From Gammaproteobacteria bacterium (lineage in GTDB: Bacteria; Pseudomonadota; Gammaproteobacteria; Pseudomonadales; Azotimanducaceae): a stretch of 64,000 bases of DNA. Of this stretch, positions 8,423 through 18,045 are shown one piece after another (the stretch's first letter is position 1; each line of letters begins with the position of its first letter). Made by a program: the position numbers and the translations under genes. The notes under the pieces were generated by a model. The model was not told the DNA's origin and searched no databases. It was given only the letters and a program-made list of their open reading frames with translations. Location of the stretch: NCBI GenBank assembly GCA_018666555.1, contig JABIZD010000041.1, positions 1 through 64,000 on the forward strand, given 5' to 3'.

Positions 8423-9172
8423 CTATTCCCACAGGCCCCGCTGAATCAGTATTGTCCTGAGCAGAGAAGCCCGATCAGTCATAATTCCCTCCACACCAAT
8501 ATCCAATAAGCTATTGATTTCTTTAGATGTGTTGACCGTCCAAACGTGTGTTTGGATATTCCTGGCCTGCATCTTTTGGATAAACCTCTGGTCTACTATA
8601 GAAATGCGTTTATGTCGCACCGGTACCTGCGCGCAGCCTGCTTGTATGGCGCCTACAGGCAAATTGAAACTGGCTAATCGAGCCCGGAGTACCTCCCTGG
8701 GACCCATGGCCGTGCAAACCTTAGGGAATTCGCGCCTGAAGGCTGCTAACCGAGCATCATTAAAAGAACCGACACAGATTCGGTCCTGACAATTTAAGCT
8801 GCGAACCAGCCGTATAAACGGCAGCAGACTATTGTCTGCCTTCAGATCAATATTAAAACGCGTGTCTGGAAACGCCGAAAACAGTTCGGCAAGCTGGGGA
8901 ATAGGCTCTGATCCCGCCACTCGGGCTTTACGGATATCAGCGTAGTGTTTGGCTTCAATCAGGCCCGACATATCGGTCACCCGGTCCAACCGGGCATCAT
9001 GAAAGGCTAATAAAACACCGTCCTTTGTGCAATGAACGTCTGTTTCTAGATAGTCAAAGCCTTTGTTAACCGCACCAGCGAAAGCCGGCATGGTGTTTTC
9101 CGGGCCAGATTCATGGTCGCCACGATGGGCGAATGCTAAAACCCCTACATGGTCGAGAAACGCATACGCCAT
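8423..9172 (-). CDS. Glycerophosphodiester phosphodiesterase
   Basis: A 249-residue GDPD-fold enzyme that hydrolyses glycerophosphodiesters to glycerol 3-phosphate and an alcohol. The diagnostic residues are all present: His-Arg-Gly at 16-18, Glu-Asn-Thr at 25-27, the metal ligands Glu43 and Asp45 in YLETDVH, and the catalytic His58 in AFHDARLDR. There is no signal peptide, so it resembles the cytosolic UgpQ type more than periplasmic GlpQ. It starts 14 bases after the zinc-type dehydrogenase gene on the same strand, so the pair is probably one transcript. No glycerophosphodiester uptake genes are adjacent. Its end is convergent with the ABC exporter gene. Confidence 0.9.
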   Translation of the reverse strand: MAYAFLDHVGVLAFAHRGDHESGPENTMPAFAGAVNKGFDYLETDVHCTKDGVLLAFHDARLDRVTDMSGLIEAKHYADIRKARVAGSEPIPQLAELFSAFPDTRFNIDLKADNSLLPFIRLVRSLNCQDRICVGSFNDARLAAFRREFPKVCTAMGPREVLRARLASFNLPVGAIQAGCAQVPVRHKRISIVDQRFIQKMQARNIQTHVWTVNTSKEINSLLDIGVEGIMTDRASLLRTILIQRGLWE

Positions 9173-9186
9173 AGACTTATTTCACT

Positions 9187-10284
9187 TTAATCAAAAACCA
9201 GTATCGCCCGTCCGGAAATTCTACCCTGCTCTAAGGCATCAGTTGCCGTATTGATCTCATCCAGGGAATAACGCTCTGTCACCATGACATCAAGATTCAA
9301 AAGGCCCTGATCGTACCAGTCCAGGTATTTTGGAAAATCCCGATCAGGTGAACACGAACCGCCAATGCTACCGATAAATTTCTTCTCGTTCATTAGAATA
9401 TCGCCAGCGTTAAGCTCCACCGTGGTTGTCGGCACACCAACCAGAACCGCAGTACCGCCATCCTGGCTACCAAAAAATCCGCTTCGGGCTGCTGGTACTA
9501 TCTGCTCCATAGTCGATTTAACGCCGATACAATCAAAAACAAAATCAGCCCCGGACACAGGTTCACCCGTTATGGTATGGCCATTCTGCCGCTGGGTCAG
9601 CGACTTTATTGCAGCGACCGCATCAGTCTCAGCCGCATTTATCACGTGAGTGGCGCCAAACTGCTGTGCAAACCGTAATTTCTCGGTGTCAAGATCGACT
9701 GCGATAATCGGATAGGCTTGGCGAGTCTTCGCGGCAACAACAGCAGATAGACCGACTCCACCTACCCCAAATATAGCAACACTGTCTCCTTTACTGACAC
9801 CCGCTGTATTTTCAACCGCGCCAGCGCCAGTCATTACCGCGCAACCTATAATTGCAGTCACTTGCGTATCGATATCCGAGGCTACTTTTACTACATACTG
9901 TTCATCCGCTATGGTGTGATCAGCCCAGGTGAAGACGTTATTGGAAGAGGCTTTTGAGCCGTCGGGCAATTCAATAACGGCCGGGACGGCTAAACGGTTA
10001 GCATGGGCTGAGTCTCTGGGAACCCAGGTCACCAGCACAGTATCTCCCTCAACTACATGTTCTACCTGCTTGCCAGTTTTTAATACCACACCGGTTGACT
10101 CGTGACCCAATACCACTGCCGCTGGCCGCTTACGATGCATCTGGTGCAACTGACTATGACAGACTCCACTGGCAAACTGCTTGATGACAACCTGGTGCGG
10201 TCCTGGATCCGGGAGTTGAAGGTCCATGATTTGCAACGGCCCTGGTTCTGGTGGCAATACAGCAACTCTTGCGGGTGTAGGCAT
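9187..10284 (-). CDS. Zinc-dependent alcohol dehydrogenase (MDR family, class III-like)
   Basis: A 365-residue medium-chain dehydrogenase. The catalytic zinc ligands are visible as Cys42 (GVCHSQLH), His61 with Glu62 (LGHEST) and Cys148 (IIGCAV), and the NAD-binding motif GVGGVG is at 173-178. The lobe that normally carries four structural-zinc cysteines, around residues 88-112, has none (TWVPRDSAHANRL). The structural zinc site has therefore been lost, as in some MDR branches. The family resembles NDMA- or mycothiol-type alcohol and aldehyde dehydrogenases. It oxidises a primary alcohol or reduces an aldehyde in the cytosol; the substrate is not known. It is upstream of the GDPD gene, probably in the same transcript. 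Confidence 0.88.
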   Translation of the reverse strand: MPTPARVAVLPPEPGPLQIMDLQLPDPGPHQVVIKQFASGVCHSQLHQMHRKRPAAVVLGHESTGVVLKTGKQVEHVVEGDTVLVTWVPRDSAHANRLAVPAVIELPDGSKASSNNVFTWADHTIADEQYVVKVASDIDTQVTAIIGCAVMTGAGAVENTAGVSKGDSVAIFGVGGVGLSAVVAAKTRQAYPIIAVDLDTEKLRFAQQFGATHVINAAETDAVAAIKSLTQRQNGHTITGEPVSGADFVFDCIGVKSTMEQIVPAARSGFFGSQDGGTAVLVGVPTTTVELNAGDILMNEKKFIGSIGGSCSPDRDFPKYLDWYDQGLLNLDVMVTERYSLDEINTATDALEQGRISGRAILVFD

Positions 10285-10697
10285 GTCTATTCCTTAGGCA
10301 ATATTAATCTCACCCTACCAGAACCCGTCCCGGTTGGCATCGTCTGCGGTTATTTGGTTCAGTTGAATACTGTGTCAGGGTCATCATCAACCGGCAAAGG
10401 CTGTTAATCGATCCGGCTAACATCATAAAACCCAGGCTTAAGTCATCTATCAATCAGGTCTGGAGCAAGGCCCCTAACAGGCCTACCTTTTTGACGGTGC
10501 CTAGCCAGCGAAACCAATCCTGTCGCCCTGATCTACTGTTAACCGAGGTAGATTTTCCATGCCGCCGTGGTCCAGACCCTCTTCTTTCAGAATCGTTATT
10601 CCCCCACAAACGGCTTTAAAAAGCTGCCTCCTGCCGGATCCTGTTGTACCGTTTCGTATCCAGCGCTCTATGACTTAGAAGCCCAGGATTGACTCCC
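10285..10697. other. 413-base region without a supported gene
   Basis: This lies between the amidase stop and the dehydrogenase start, both on the minus strand. A minus-strand frame is open from 10674 to 10501 (58 codons) and ends in coding-like text (GLDHGGMENLPRLTVDQGD), but it has no start codon and no recognised family. It could be the tail of a decayed gene. A weak hairpin, AGGCC/GGCCT at 10468-10484 followed by five T, faces the plus strand, where no gene would use it. Nothing else was seen. Confidence 0.4.
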
Positions 10698-12092
10698 TCA
10701 AATAGGGGCTTTTTCATCAAAGCCCAGCAGGTCTTCCAATCCAGCCATCGCCTTTAACACCGTCAGGTCTGCCAGCTGGCGACCCAGCACCTGCATACCG
10801 ATGGGCATGCCATCTTCACTGGTACCGATGGGAACGATACCAGCGGGATTACGGGTCATGTTTATGCCCATGGTAAATGCGACCCAATCCGGTGTTTCCT
10901 CACCATCTACCCAACCGTCACCTTCTATTTTGGGTGCATGACCGCGAGTCGCCGGCGTTAATATCAGCGGCGCTGCTTCGAACGCCGTCTCCAACTCCAG
11001 GTTCAGAATATGGCACATATCAATCGCGCTGGCATAATCGGCCGCATTAAAGCGGTCTAATCCCATCTCTATCTGTGGACGCAGGTCTGCGTCGATCTGT
11101 TCCCATTCAGGCGTACCGCGAAGATGACCCTGCGCGCGTCCTCTGGCAGCAGTCCAGAACACCAACCAGGGCAAAAACGGATTGGTATTCCAGATATGTT
11201 CATTTTCAATGATTTCCACGCCAGCATCTGCAAGCTGTCCAACCACCTTTTCACAGGCTTTGAGTATTTGTTTGTCAACGCTGGTAATACCCATGGTTGA
11301 GGACCAGATGACCTTTTCCGGCAGGCTGCCATCAAGTTGTGGATACCAGGCTTGAGTTGGCTTCGGCAAAGAAAATATATCCGAGGGCTCCTCGCCCATG
11401 CAATGGTCGAGAACATAAGCTGCATCACGAATTCGATTCGTCATAGGACCCTTGACTGTTAACAAGCCGCTACCAGGGGGCTTGGCTCCTCCATTAGGGA
11501 CCCTTCCCTGGGATGTTTTAATCCCACTGAGACCACACAGGGCGGCGGGTATTCTGATTGAACCGCCACCGTCACTGCCTGTTGCCAGAGGAACCATTCC
11601 TGAGGCAAGCGCAGCTGAGGTGCCCCCAGAAGATCCTCCAGGGGTGCGTTGAATGTTCCAGGGGTTACAACTGGCCCCAAAAGGTATATTGTCTGTTTTG
11701 CCTTTAAACCCAAATTCTGGCGTATTGGTCTTTCCCAACACCACACACCCGGCTTGCCTGAGCCGACTTACCAACACAGAGTCAGCCGCTGCAGGGGCAT
11801 CGTTTACGTGCATCTGCGAACCAAAAGTGGTGACAAACCCCTTTGCATCCTCAAGGTCCTTTACGCCAATAGGAATACCCGCAAGCGGCAAGCTCGCCCC
11901 ATTGGCTATTTTCTCATCGATCATAGCGGCTTCAGCCAACGCAGAAGAAGAATCATAAGAACAGAATGCATTGATCGTTGGGTTTAATCTGTCAATATTT
12001 GCCAGCGCTGCCTTAGTTAATTCAACGGCCGACTTTTTCTGCTGATTAACGTCTTCAGCCAATGATACAACGGTATAATCTCTAAAATCCAC
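10698..12092 (-). CDS. Amidase (amidase signature family)
   Basis: A 464-residue amidase using the Ser-cisSer-Lys triad. Lys78 is in GIPIGVKDL, the glycine/serine-rich block PGGSSGGTSAAL is at 151-162, and the nucleophile Ser178 is in GSDGGGSIRIPA. GTG at 12092 was taken as the start because GGGGAG lies about six bases upstream; the open frame extends further but with non-family text. There is no signal peptide. The enzyme hydrolyses carboxamides to acid and ammonia. It is a stand-alone amidase and not GatA by context, since no gatB or gatC is nearby. A second amidase occurs at 41056-42501 but the two are not close copies. The gene is divergent from the DEAD-box helicase. Confidence 0.88.
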   Translation of the reverse strand: MDFRDYTVVSLAEDVNQQKKSAVELTKAALANIDRLNPTINAFCSYDSSSALAEAAMIDEKIANGASLPLAGIPIGVKDLEDAKGFVTTFGSQMHVNDAPAAADSVLVSRLRQAGCVVLGKTNTPEFGFKGKTDNIPFGASCNPWNIQRTPGGSSGGTSAALASGMVPLATGSDGGGSIRIPAALCGLSGIKTSQGRVPNGGAKPPGSGLLTVKGPMTNRIRDAAYVLDHCMGEEPSDIFSLPKPTQAWYPQLDGSLPEKVIWSSTMGITSVDKQILKACEKVVGQLADAGVEIIENEHIWNTNPFLPWLVFWTAARGRAQGHLRGTPEWEQIDADLRPQIEMGLDRFNAADYASAIDMCHILNLELETAFEAAPLILTPATRGHAPKIEGDGWVDGEETPDWVAFTMGINMTRNPAGIVPIGTSEDGMPIGMQVLGRQLADLTVLKAMAGLEDLLGFDEKAPI

Positions 12093-12302
12093 GCTTCTCC
12101 CCTTTTGATAACTTAGAACCTCCAGCCTATAACAGGGCCGATCGCGCTGGCAAGGCCTGGATAAAGGTGAGCAACTCGACATGCACTTACCCGCTTGACC
12201 GTGTCTATTCGCAAATATCAAGGCATTTTCCCGTAGTTTAAAAAGCGACCGCTATGGCAATTGCGAAATATTCCTTCTTAATCAAGGAGTCAGGGGTTAT
12301 AC

Positions 12303-14177
12303 TTGCCGCCGCTCAACGTCCTCATCTCAGTAAAACCGGATTACTCCTTGCTAGAAGAAACCAATATCAGCCACTTTCGTGATCTGAACCTGCCTGTTAA
12401 CCTCACCAAGTCCATAGAAGATGTTGGCTATGAGGTTCCCACGCCGATTCAGGCGGAAGCGATTCCATTCCTGCTGGAAGGCCGTGATTTACTTGGTCAT
12501 GCACCCACTGGTACCGGTAAAACTGCAGCATTTGCCTTGCCTCTACTATCCAGAATTGATCTCAGCAAACGCCAGGTTCAACTCATGGTGCTCACGCCAA
12601 CACGGGAGTTGGCTATCCAGGTGGCCGAGGCTCTTGCTAAATATGCGCGCCATCTACCTGGATTTAAAGTACTTCCAATCTATGGTGGCCAGGAATACGG
12701 CGGGCAGATACGCGGCCTAAGAGGTGGTGTTCATGCCGTCGTCGGCACCCCTGGCCGAGTAATGGATCATATGCGCAAAGGCACTTTGAAACTGGCTACC
12801 CTGGACGCGCTGGTTCTTGATGAGGCTGATGAAATGCTACGCATGGGCTTCATTGATGATGTCGAATGGATTCTGGAACAAATGCCGGAAAAGCGCCAAA
12901 TGGCCCTGTTCTCAGCGACTATGCCCAAGGAAGTACAGAGAATTGCACGTAAATTTCTGTCTGACCCAAAAGAAATTGCGATCAAGAATAAAACCGCTAC
13001 TGCCTCGCTCATTAGACAGCGATTCTGGTCGGTCAGCCACGGCCACAAACTCGATGCGTTAACACGAATACTGGAAATTGAAGAATTCGACGCCATGTTA
13101 ATTTTTGTGAGAACGAAAATAGCGACTGTTGAATTGTCTGAAAAGCTGGCCGCCAGAGGTTATTCTGTGGCTCCGATCAATGGTGACATAGCGCAGAACC
13201 TGAGAGAAAAAGTGATCCAGCGATTCACCAAAGGATCGCTGGATATTCTTATCGCAACCGATGTTGCTGCCAGAGGCCTGGATGTCAGTCGTATCAGTCA
13301 TGTCGTAAATTACGATATTCCCTACGACACTGAGGCTTATATCCACCGTATCGGTAGAACAGGCCGCGCTGGCCGCCAGGGTGATGCTATTTTGTTTGTC
13401 ACCCCACGCGAGCAACGTATGCTGGCGGCTATTGAGAAAGCCACCCGCCAGAAAATCGAAAAACTCGAGCTGCCCACCACCGAAATGGTGAATAATAAGC
13501 GCATTGCTGCTTTCAAGCAGAAAATCAGTGATGTCCTGGCTGAGGGCAAACTCGAGTTTTTAAAGGGCATGCTTGAGCAGTATCAGCTAGAACATGACAC
13601 TGCAGCTATTGATATCGCAGCTGCACTAGCTAAATTGCATATGGGTGAACAATTTCTGCTTTCGAAAGACAAGGCTAAGAATACCTTGCGAAGTGACAGT
13701 ACGGGTTTGTCGCGAAATTCTAACCAACGCCCTGAGCGCAACCGCGGCAAGCAAAAATCCCGAGCCGGTAAAAAGACTGACACGCGAGTACCTGATGGCA
13801 TGGAACGCTACAGAATCGAAGTCGGTCATCAGCATGAGGTCAAACCCAGCAATATAGTCGGCGCACTGGCTAATGAATCAGGACTGGATGGAGATCACAT
13901 CGGCCACATTGATATTCACGATGATCACTGTTACGTCGACCTCCCCGAAGGGATGTCCAGACAGATGTTTTTTGACCTGAAAAAAGTGTGGGTCTGCGGC
14001 CAGAAACTCAATATTACCCGGGCTGAAACAGATCAGGATAAACACTTGCCTGCCTTTGCCAGAGCAAAGCCCGGTCGTTCCAAAAAAGCAAACCGCGGCA
14101 AATCCCAGACCAGCAAAGCGGGAAAGCGAAAAGCAGGCAAGCCTGCTGGACGTAAAAAGAATAGCGATAAAGCCTAG
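12303..14177 (+). CDS. deaD: DEAD-box RNA helicase with DbpA-type RNA-binding domain (DeaD/CsdA-like)
   Basis: A 624-residue ATP-dependent RNA helicase, probably used in ribosome assembly and cold adaptation. The Q motif is at about 45-50 (VPTPIQ), Walker A APTGTGKT at 67-74, LTPTRELA near 99-106, DEAD near 172-175, SAT near 203, and the helicase C motifs RGLD and HRIGRTGRAG near 327-356. Residues 497-578 form a DbpA RNA-binding domain, and the last 40 residues are a lysine/glycine-rich basic tail. The start is uncertain. TTG at 12303 follows GGGG at six bases, and a second TTG at 12347 would remove the first 15 residues, which are not part of the fold. It is flanked by the divergent amidase gene and, 144 bases downstream, CYP153 on the same strand. 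Confidence 0.9.
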   Translation: MPPLNVLISVKPDYSLLEETNISHFRDLNLPVNLTKSIEDVGYEVPTPIQAEAIPFLLEGRDLLGHAPTGTGKTAAFALPLLSRIDLSKRQVQLMVLTPTRELAIQVAEALAKYARHLPGFKVLPIYGGQEYGGQIRGLRGGVHAVVGTPGRVMDHMRKGTLKLATLDALVLDEADEMLRMGFIDDVEWILEQMPEKRQMALFSATMPKEVQRIARKFLSDPKEIAIKNKTATASLIRQRFWSVSHGHKLDALTRILEIEEFDAMLIFVRTKIATVELSEKLAARGYSVAPINGDIAQNLREKVIQRFTKGSLDILIATDVAARGLDVSRISHVVNYDIPYDTEAYIHRIGRTGRAGRQGDAILFVTPREQRMLAAIEKATRQKIEKLELPTTEMVNNKRIAAFKQKISDVLAEGKLEFLKGMLEQYQLEHDTAAIDIAAALAKLHMGEQFLLSKDKAKNTLRSDSTGLSRNSNQRPERNRGKQKSRAGKKTDTRVPDGMERYRIEVGHQHEVKPSNIVGALANESGLDGDHIGHIDIHDDHCYVDLPEGMSRQMFFDLKKVWVCGQKLNITRAETDQDKHLPAFARAKPGRSKKANRGKSQTSKAGKRKAGKPAGRKKNSDKA

Positions 14178-14321
14178 AGAACCACAGTACCCGGCCTGAA
14201 TACCTGTTATTGGCTTGCCGAGAATGCTGTTAGTCCGCTATTACTGACCATGATAAAAGTGTATTCGTTACAACATTTTTGATATAAAACAAATCATTGA
14301 CTCAGCTGTAAAGGAAAAATA

Positions 14322-15647
14322 ATGAGTGAAGCAATTTCTGTAACAAATTCTAGTGATGAAGCGATTAGTTCCTTTAAAAGACCGGGTGATAGCGAGGAGC
14401 TCCTCCAGGGAGATATCCCTGATCCCAAAGACATGGCGATCGAGGATATCAATCCGGTCAGCGCTCGCCTTTTCAGCGAAGATAAACACTGGGATTTTTT
14501 CAAACGGCTACGCCAGGAAGACCCGGTACATTTTAACCAGACCGAGTTAGCCGGGCGTTACTGGTCATTGACCCGCTACGAAGAGATTAAAAAGGTAGAT
14601 GCTGATCACACTCGGTTCTCATCAGCCAATGGCATTACCCTCGGTTTTCCTATCGATGCCGAATTACCTGAGGGTGCCCTGAATGTAAGCATGTTCATCG
14701 CTATGGACCCACCCACTCACGATGTCCAGCGCATGACCGTCTCTCCTGTAGTCGCGCCCAGAAACCTGGCTAATATGGAGCCTCTCATACGCGAACGGAC
14801 TGGCAAGGTGCTCGACTCACTGCCGCTGGATCAGCCATTTGACTGGGTAGAGAAGGTTTCCATCGAACTGACCACGCAGATGCTGGCAACCCTTTTTGAC
14901 TTTCCCTTTGAACAAAGACGCAAATTAACCCGGTGGTCCGATGTAGCCACTGCAGTTCCTGGCGCCGGTATTGTCGATAGCGAAGAACAGCGCAGGGCAG
15001 AACTGATTGAGTGCCTGGAATTCTTTACCCAGCTCTGGCGCGAACGAAAAAGTAACCCAGGTGATGACCTGATCTCGATGCTAGCGCATGGAGAGGATAC
15101 CAAGAATATGGAACCGCTTGAATTTCTTGGCAATCTAATTCTTCTTATCGTCGGAGGAAATGATACAACCCGAAACTCCATGACTGGCAGTGTTTATGCC
15201 TTGAATAAATTTCCGCAGGAATACAATAAACTGATTGCCACACCTGATCTCATACCCAAAATGGTGGCGGAAGTTATTCGCTGGCAGACACCCCTGGCTT
15301 ATATGCGCAGAACGGCTATTCAGGACTGTGTGATTAAGGACAAAAAAATCCTAGCCGGAGACCAGGTTCTCATGTGGTATGTATCGGGTAATCGCGATGA
15401 CAGCGTATTTGAACGCCCTGATGAACTTATCATTGACCGGGAAAACTCGCGAGCTCACCTTTCTTTCGGCTTTGGCATCCATCGATGCATGGGTAATCGC
15501 CTGGCTGAAATGCAACTACGCGTGCTGTGGGAGGAAATTCTTGCCCGATTCGACAAAATAGAAGTCCTCGAGGAGCCGACACGAACCTACTCCTCTTTTG
15601 TCAAAGGTTATACTGGACTGCCGGTACGACTCAGTCGAAAGGCCTGA
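14322..15647 (+). CDS. Cytochrome P450, CYP153-type alkane/fatty-acid terminal hydroxylase
   Basis: A 441-residue soluble bacterial P450. The I-helix motif GGNDTTRNS is near 279-287, the K-helix ExxR near 315 (EVIRWQTPLAYMRR), and the heme-binding loop FGFGIHRCMGN carries Cys389. Several stretches are typical of CYP153A: FIAMDPPTHD, MLATLFDFPFEQRRKLTRWSD, NLILLIVGGNDTTRNSMTG and YVSGNRD. CYP153 enzymes hydroxylate medium-chain n-alkanes or fatty acids at the terminal carbon, taking electrons from a 2Fe-2S ferredoxin and its reductase. Neither partner gene is beside it or recognised in the window. AAAGGAAA precedes the ATG by about eight bases. Assignment to CYP153 is from remembered family text, and the exact subfamily was not tested. 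Confidence 0.9.
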   Translation: MSEAISVTNSSDEAISSFKRPGDSEELLQGDIPDPKDMAIEDINPVSARLFSEDKHWDFFKRLRQEDPVHFNQTELAGRYWSLTRYEEIKKVDADHTRFSSANGITLGFPIDAELPEGALNVSMFIAMDPPTHDVQRMTVSPVVAPRNLANMEPLIRERTGKVLDSLPLDQPFDWVEKVSIELTTQMLATLFDFPFEQRRKLTRWSDVATAVPGAGIVDSEEQRRAELIECLEFFTQLWRERKSNPGDDLISMLAHGEDTKNMEPLEFLGNLILLIVGGNDTTRNSMTGSVYALNKFPQEYNKLIATPDLIPKMVAEVIRWQTPLAYMRRTAIQDCVIKDKKILAGDQVLMWYVSGNRDDSVFERPDELIIDRENSRAHLSFGFGIHRCMGNRLAEMQLRVLWEEILARFDKIEVLEEPTRTYSSFVKGYTGLPVRLSRKA

Positions 15648-15715
15648 GCGCATCCAGATGTGAACCCGATGGGGGAGATAATCTGGTCTTGGAGAACACA
15701 ACCTGAGTGTAAAAC

Positions 15716-17992
15716 CTACCTCAATCCAGGTTGATAGGTTTCTACTGCTCTGGCGCGGACTTCATCAGGATAATAGGCGATCGTTTTAAATTCTCGCTGA
15801 ATATAGCGCTCGGCCTGATCATAGAAATGCGGTGATAGCGGATCACCACTCTGACCACCGGCTAACAGCGTTTTTGCCTTAACTTTATCGGCAAATTCGA
15901 CAATCGCCACAAAACTGTTCCCAGAGGTTCCATAGATTTTCTTGGTTCCTGGATAGCGTTTGGCACCAAACGACGCCAGCGCTCCCCATCTACCAGATGC
16001 CATACCAACGGGCAAACTGGCGGCGGTGTCATCATGGGGTTGGTTTATATCGCCGGTAATCCGCTGTAGTCGATTCACTTCACCCCAGGGTATCTGCCAA
16101 CCGCCAAAGTCTGCCGTTAAATTCGCCAGGACCTCAGAGAACATAGCCAACCGCTCATCCAAGGGTGAGGTAGTACCAAAATAGTCTATGAGTGCTGAGC
16201 GACTCAAGGCCAGCGGGTTCTGACCCCAGCGACCATAATGAAGCCCATAGAAATGCGCCAGCGTCAGGGCTGTTGAATCAAGTCCAGATTTCAGGTCCCA
16301 GTTCCGTAGAATTTCAATTGCCGCTTTCAGGTCCGGATCTGTGCTCCCCTCTTGATCAAAGGCAAAAATTAATCCGGGTACCAGTTTTTCAAAGCCAACC
16401 AGGTAAGGGTCGTAAGCCAGATCAAGTAATTTTTCCATATCCCAGTTTTTACCGGCCGTTAATAACCTCACCGCCTGGATTCCACGGAAATTTTTTGGAT
16501 CAGGCGCCATATAGTAAGGAAAATCTTCGCGCCTGGGACTGAACTCTCCGGCTGCGGTGAATGGGGTCGAATTACAGTTCTGAAGCCAACCATTTTCTGG
16601 GTTCAGGATTGTCAGACTCTCTTCCACTTCATGAATACCCTGCCAGTCAGTCCTCGGGTCACTGCCATCAACGGGTTGCGAGTAATCAAACTGCTCGTCT
16701 CTGCGCGGTATAAAATTGCCGTGATAATAGGCAATATTCCCATCTGTATCTGCAAAAACCGTATTGTTAGACGAGTTCGTACGGATGTCCATCATCTCCC
16801 GAAACTCGGCGTGATTGGCCAGTTTGGTTCTGATAAATGACTGCCGCAAGGCATTGACCGGATCCCAGTTAATTTTAGTGGCAACCCAGCGGTCATTCAG
16901 TTTATGGGTAACAGGGCCATGGTGGGTATGATACAAAGGGAAACGTTTTTCTAATGTCTCATCGCCGGCTTTATACTTCAGCAGTACATCAGAAACCTGA
17001 ACCGGTCTCAACTCCTCTCCGTATCGGTAGACCAGTTGACCATCGATTTCGGTTACATCTTCAATAAACTCATCCATAAAATCCAGCCGGGTCGAAGTAT
17101 GCATCCAGCCTGTGTCCTCGTTAAAACCCTGGTAGACGAAGAATTGCCCCCAGGTAACCGCACCATAGGCATTGAGACCTTCCTCACTGACAACGTGAAC
17201 TTCACCTCGAAAGTAGAATGAGGTATGGGGGTTAATCAGCAACAGCGCATGACCTGACTCGGTCAGGTCTCCGGATATGGCGATGCCATTTGAACCTTTG
17301 GGCTCTACCAAAAGACCGTTATTGGCTACTGCCGAGGATTCGACCGCCACATTCTGATCCTCGCCGTAGAAAGCAGCGATGCCACCCAGAGGTATCTGCT
17401 CTATGTCGCCTCCAATGGAACCTTCACTGAAAAACATTGGCATCCAGGGCTCAAAATGAGTCAACAACCTGGGTTTGACTTGTGGATGAGTCGCCAGATA
17501 GAAATTCAGGCCATCTGCAAAAGCATCACACAGATCCTGTAGCCACGGCGGCGCCTGCTCATAGGCCTGCTGGGCTTGTTCAAGTGACATGAATAATCGC
17601 GCTCTGACATCACTGTAAAGAGCAGCCTCTCCTTCTATCTCTGCCAGACGGCCCATTGCCCAAATGTAGTTTCGTTCAATTCGATTAAAATCATCTTCTG
17701 CCTGGGCATACAATAAGCCAAATACGGCATCGGCGTCCGTTTTCCCATAGATGTGAGGCACACCAAAATCATCACGGGTAATTGATACTTGCTGGGCCCT
17801 GCTGGTCAATCGCTCGAACTCGACGTCCCTTTCTGAGCCGGGCGGCTGCATTTCACACCCTGCCAGCGCAAAACAGAAAAGCACTACCAGCCATAATCTG
17901 CTGAATAGAGCAGACCACGAAGTGCTTGCGCTGATTCGACCCAGCCTGACCCAGCCGACAATATCAACAAAGTCCTGATTGCATGTCTTCAT
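15716..17992 (-). CDS. Penicillin acylase family N-terminal-nucleophile hydrolase, predicted lipoprotein
   Basis: A 758-residue precursor of the Ntn-hydrolase superfamily that should cleave itself into alpha and beta chains. A hydrophobic stretch ends in LAGC with Cys46, a lipobox, so it is probably a lipid-anchored periplasmic protein. The alpha chain holds ITRDDFGVPHIYG (71-83) and YAQAEDDFNRIE (95-106). The new N-terminus of the beta chain would be Ser234 in KGSNGIAI, the family's catalytic serine. ATG at 17992 was chosen because GGGA lies just upstream; an ATG at 18034 would add 14 residues. Known relatives hydrolyse penicillins, acyl-homoserine lactones or other N-acyl amides. The substrate here is unknown. 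It follows the phosphotransferase gene by about 50 bases on the same strand. Confidence 0.88.
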   Translation of the reverse strand: MKTCNQDFVDIVGWVRLGRISASTSWSALFSRLWLVVLFCFALAGCEMQPPGSERDVEFERLTSRAQQVSITRDDFGVPHIYGKTDADAVFGLLYAQAEDDFNRIERNYIWAMGRLAEIEGEAALYSDVRARLFMSLEQAQQAYEQAPPWLQDLCDAFADGLNFYLATHPQVKPRLLTHFEPWMPMFFSEGSIGGDIEQIPLGGIAAFYGEDQNVAVESSAVANNGLLVEPKGSNGIAISGDLTESGHALLLINPHTSFYFRGEVHVVSEEGLNAYGAVTWGQFFVYQGFNEDTGWMHTSTRLDFMDEFIEDVTEIDGQLVYRYGEELRPVQVSDVLLKYKAGDETLEKRFPLYHTHHGPVTHKLNDRWVATKINWDPVNALRQSFIRTKLANHAEFREMMDIRTNSSNNTVFADTDGNIAYYHGNFIPRRDEQFDYSQPVDGSDPRTDWQGIHEVEESLTILNPENGWLQNCNSTPFTAAGEFSPRREDFPYYMAPDPKNFRGIQAVRLLTAGKNWDMEKLLDLAYDPYLVGFEKLVPGLIFAFDQEGSTDPDLKAAIEILRNWDLKSGLDSTALTLAHFYGLHYGRWGQNPLALSRSALIDYFGTTSPLDERLAMFSEVLANLTADFGGWQIPWGEVNRLQRITGDINQPHDDTAASLPVGMASGRWGALASFGAKRYPGTKKIYGTSGNSFVAIVEFADKVKAKTLLAGGQSGDPLSPHFYDQAERYIQREFKTIAYYPDEVRARAVETYQPGLR

Positions 17993-18045
17993 AAAAATCC
18001 CACTTTTAATGCTGCCTAAACAAGAACCTTGCATAAACAGGCCTG

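Noticed and set aside
10501-10674. 58-codon open minus-strand frame with coding-like end
   Set aside because: No start codon and no recognised family; mentioned only in the gap note as a possible relic.
11649-11987. 112-codon plus-strand open frame
   Set aside because: It lies antisense inside the amidase gene and has no family-like text.
1295-15647. Natural-product gene cluster (SDR, glycosyltransferase-like, ABC exporter, P450)
   Set aside because: The genes are on both strands, separated by housekeeping-like genes, and no core synthase is present.
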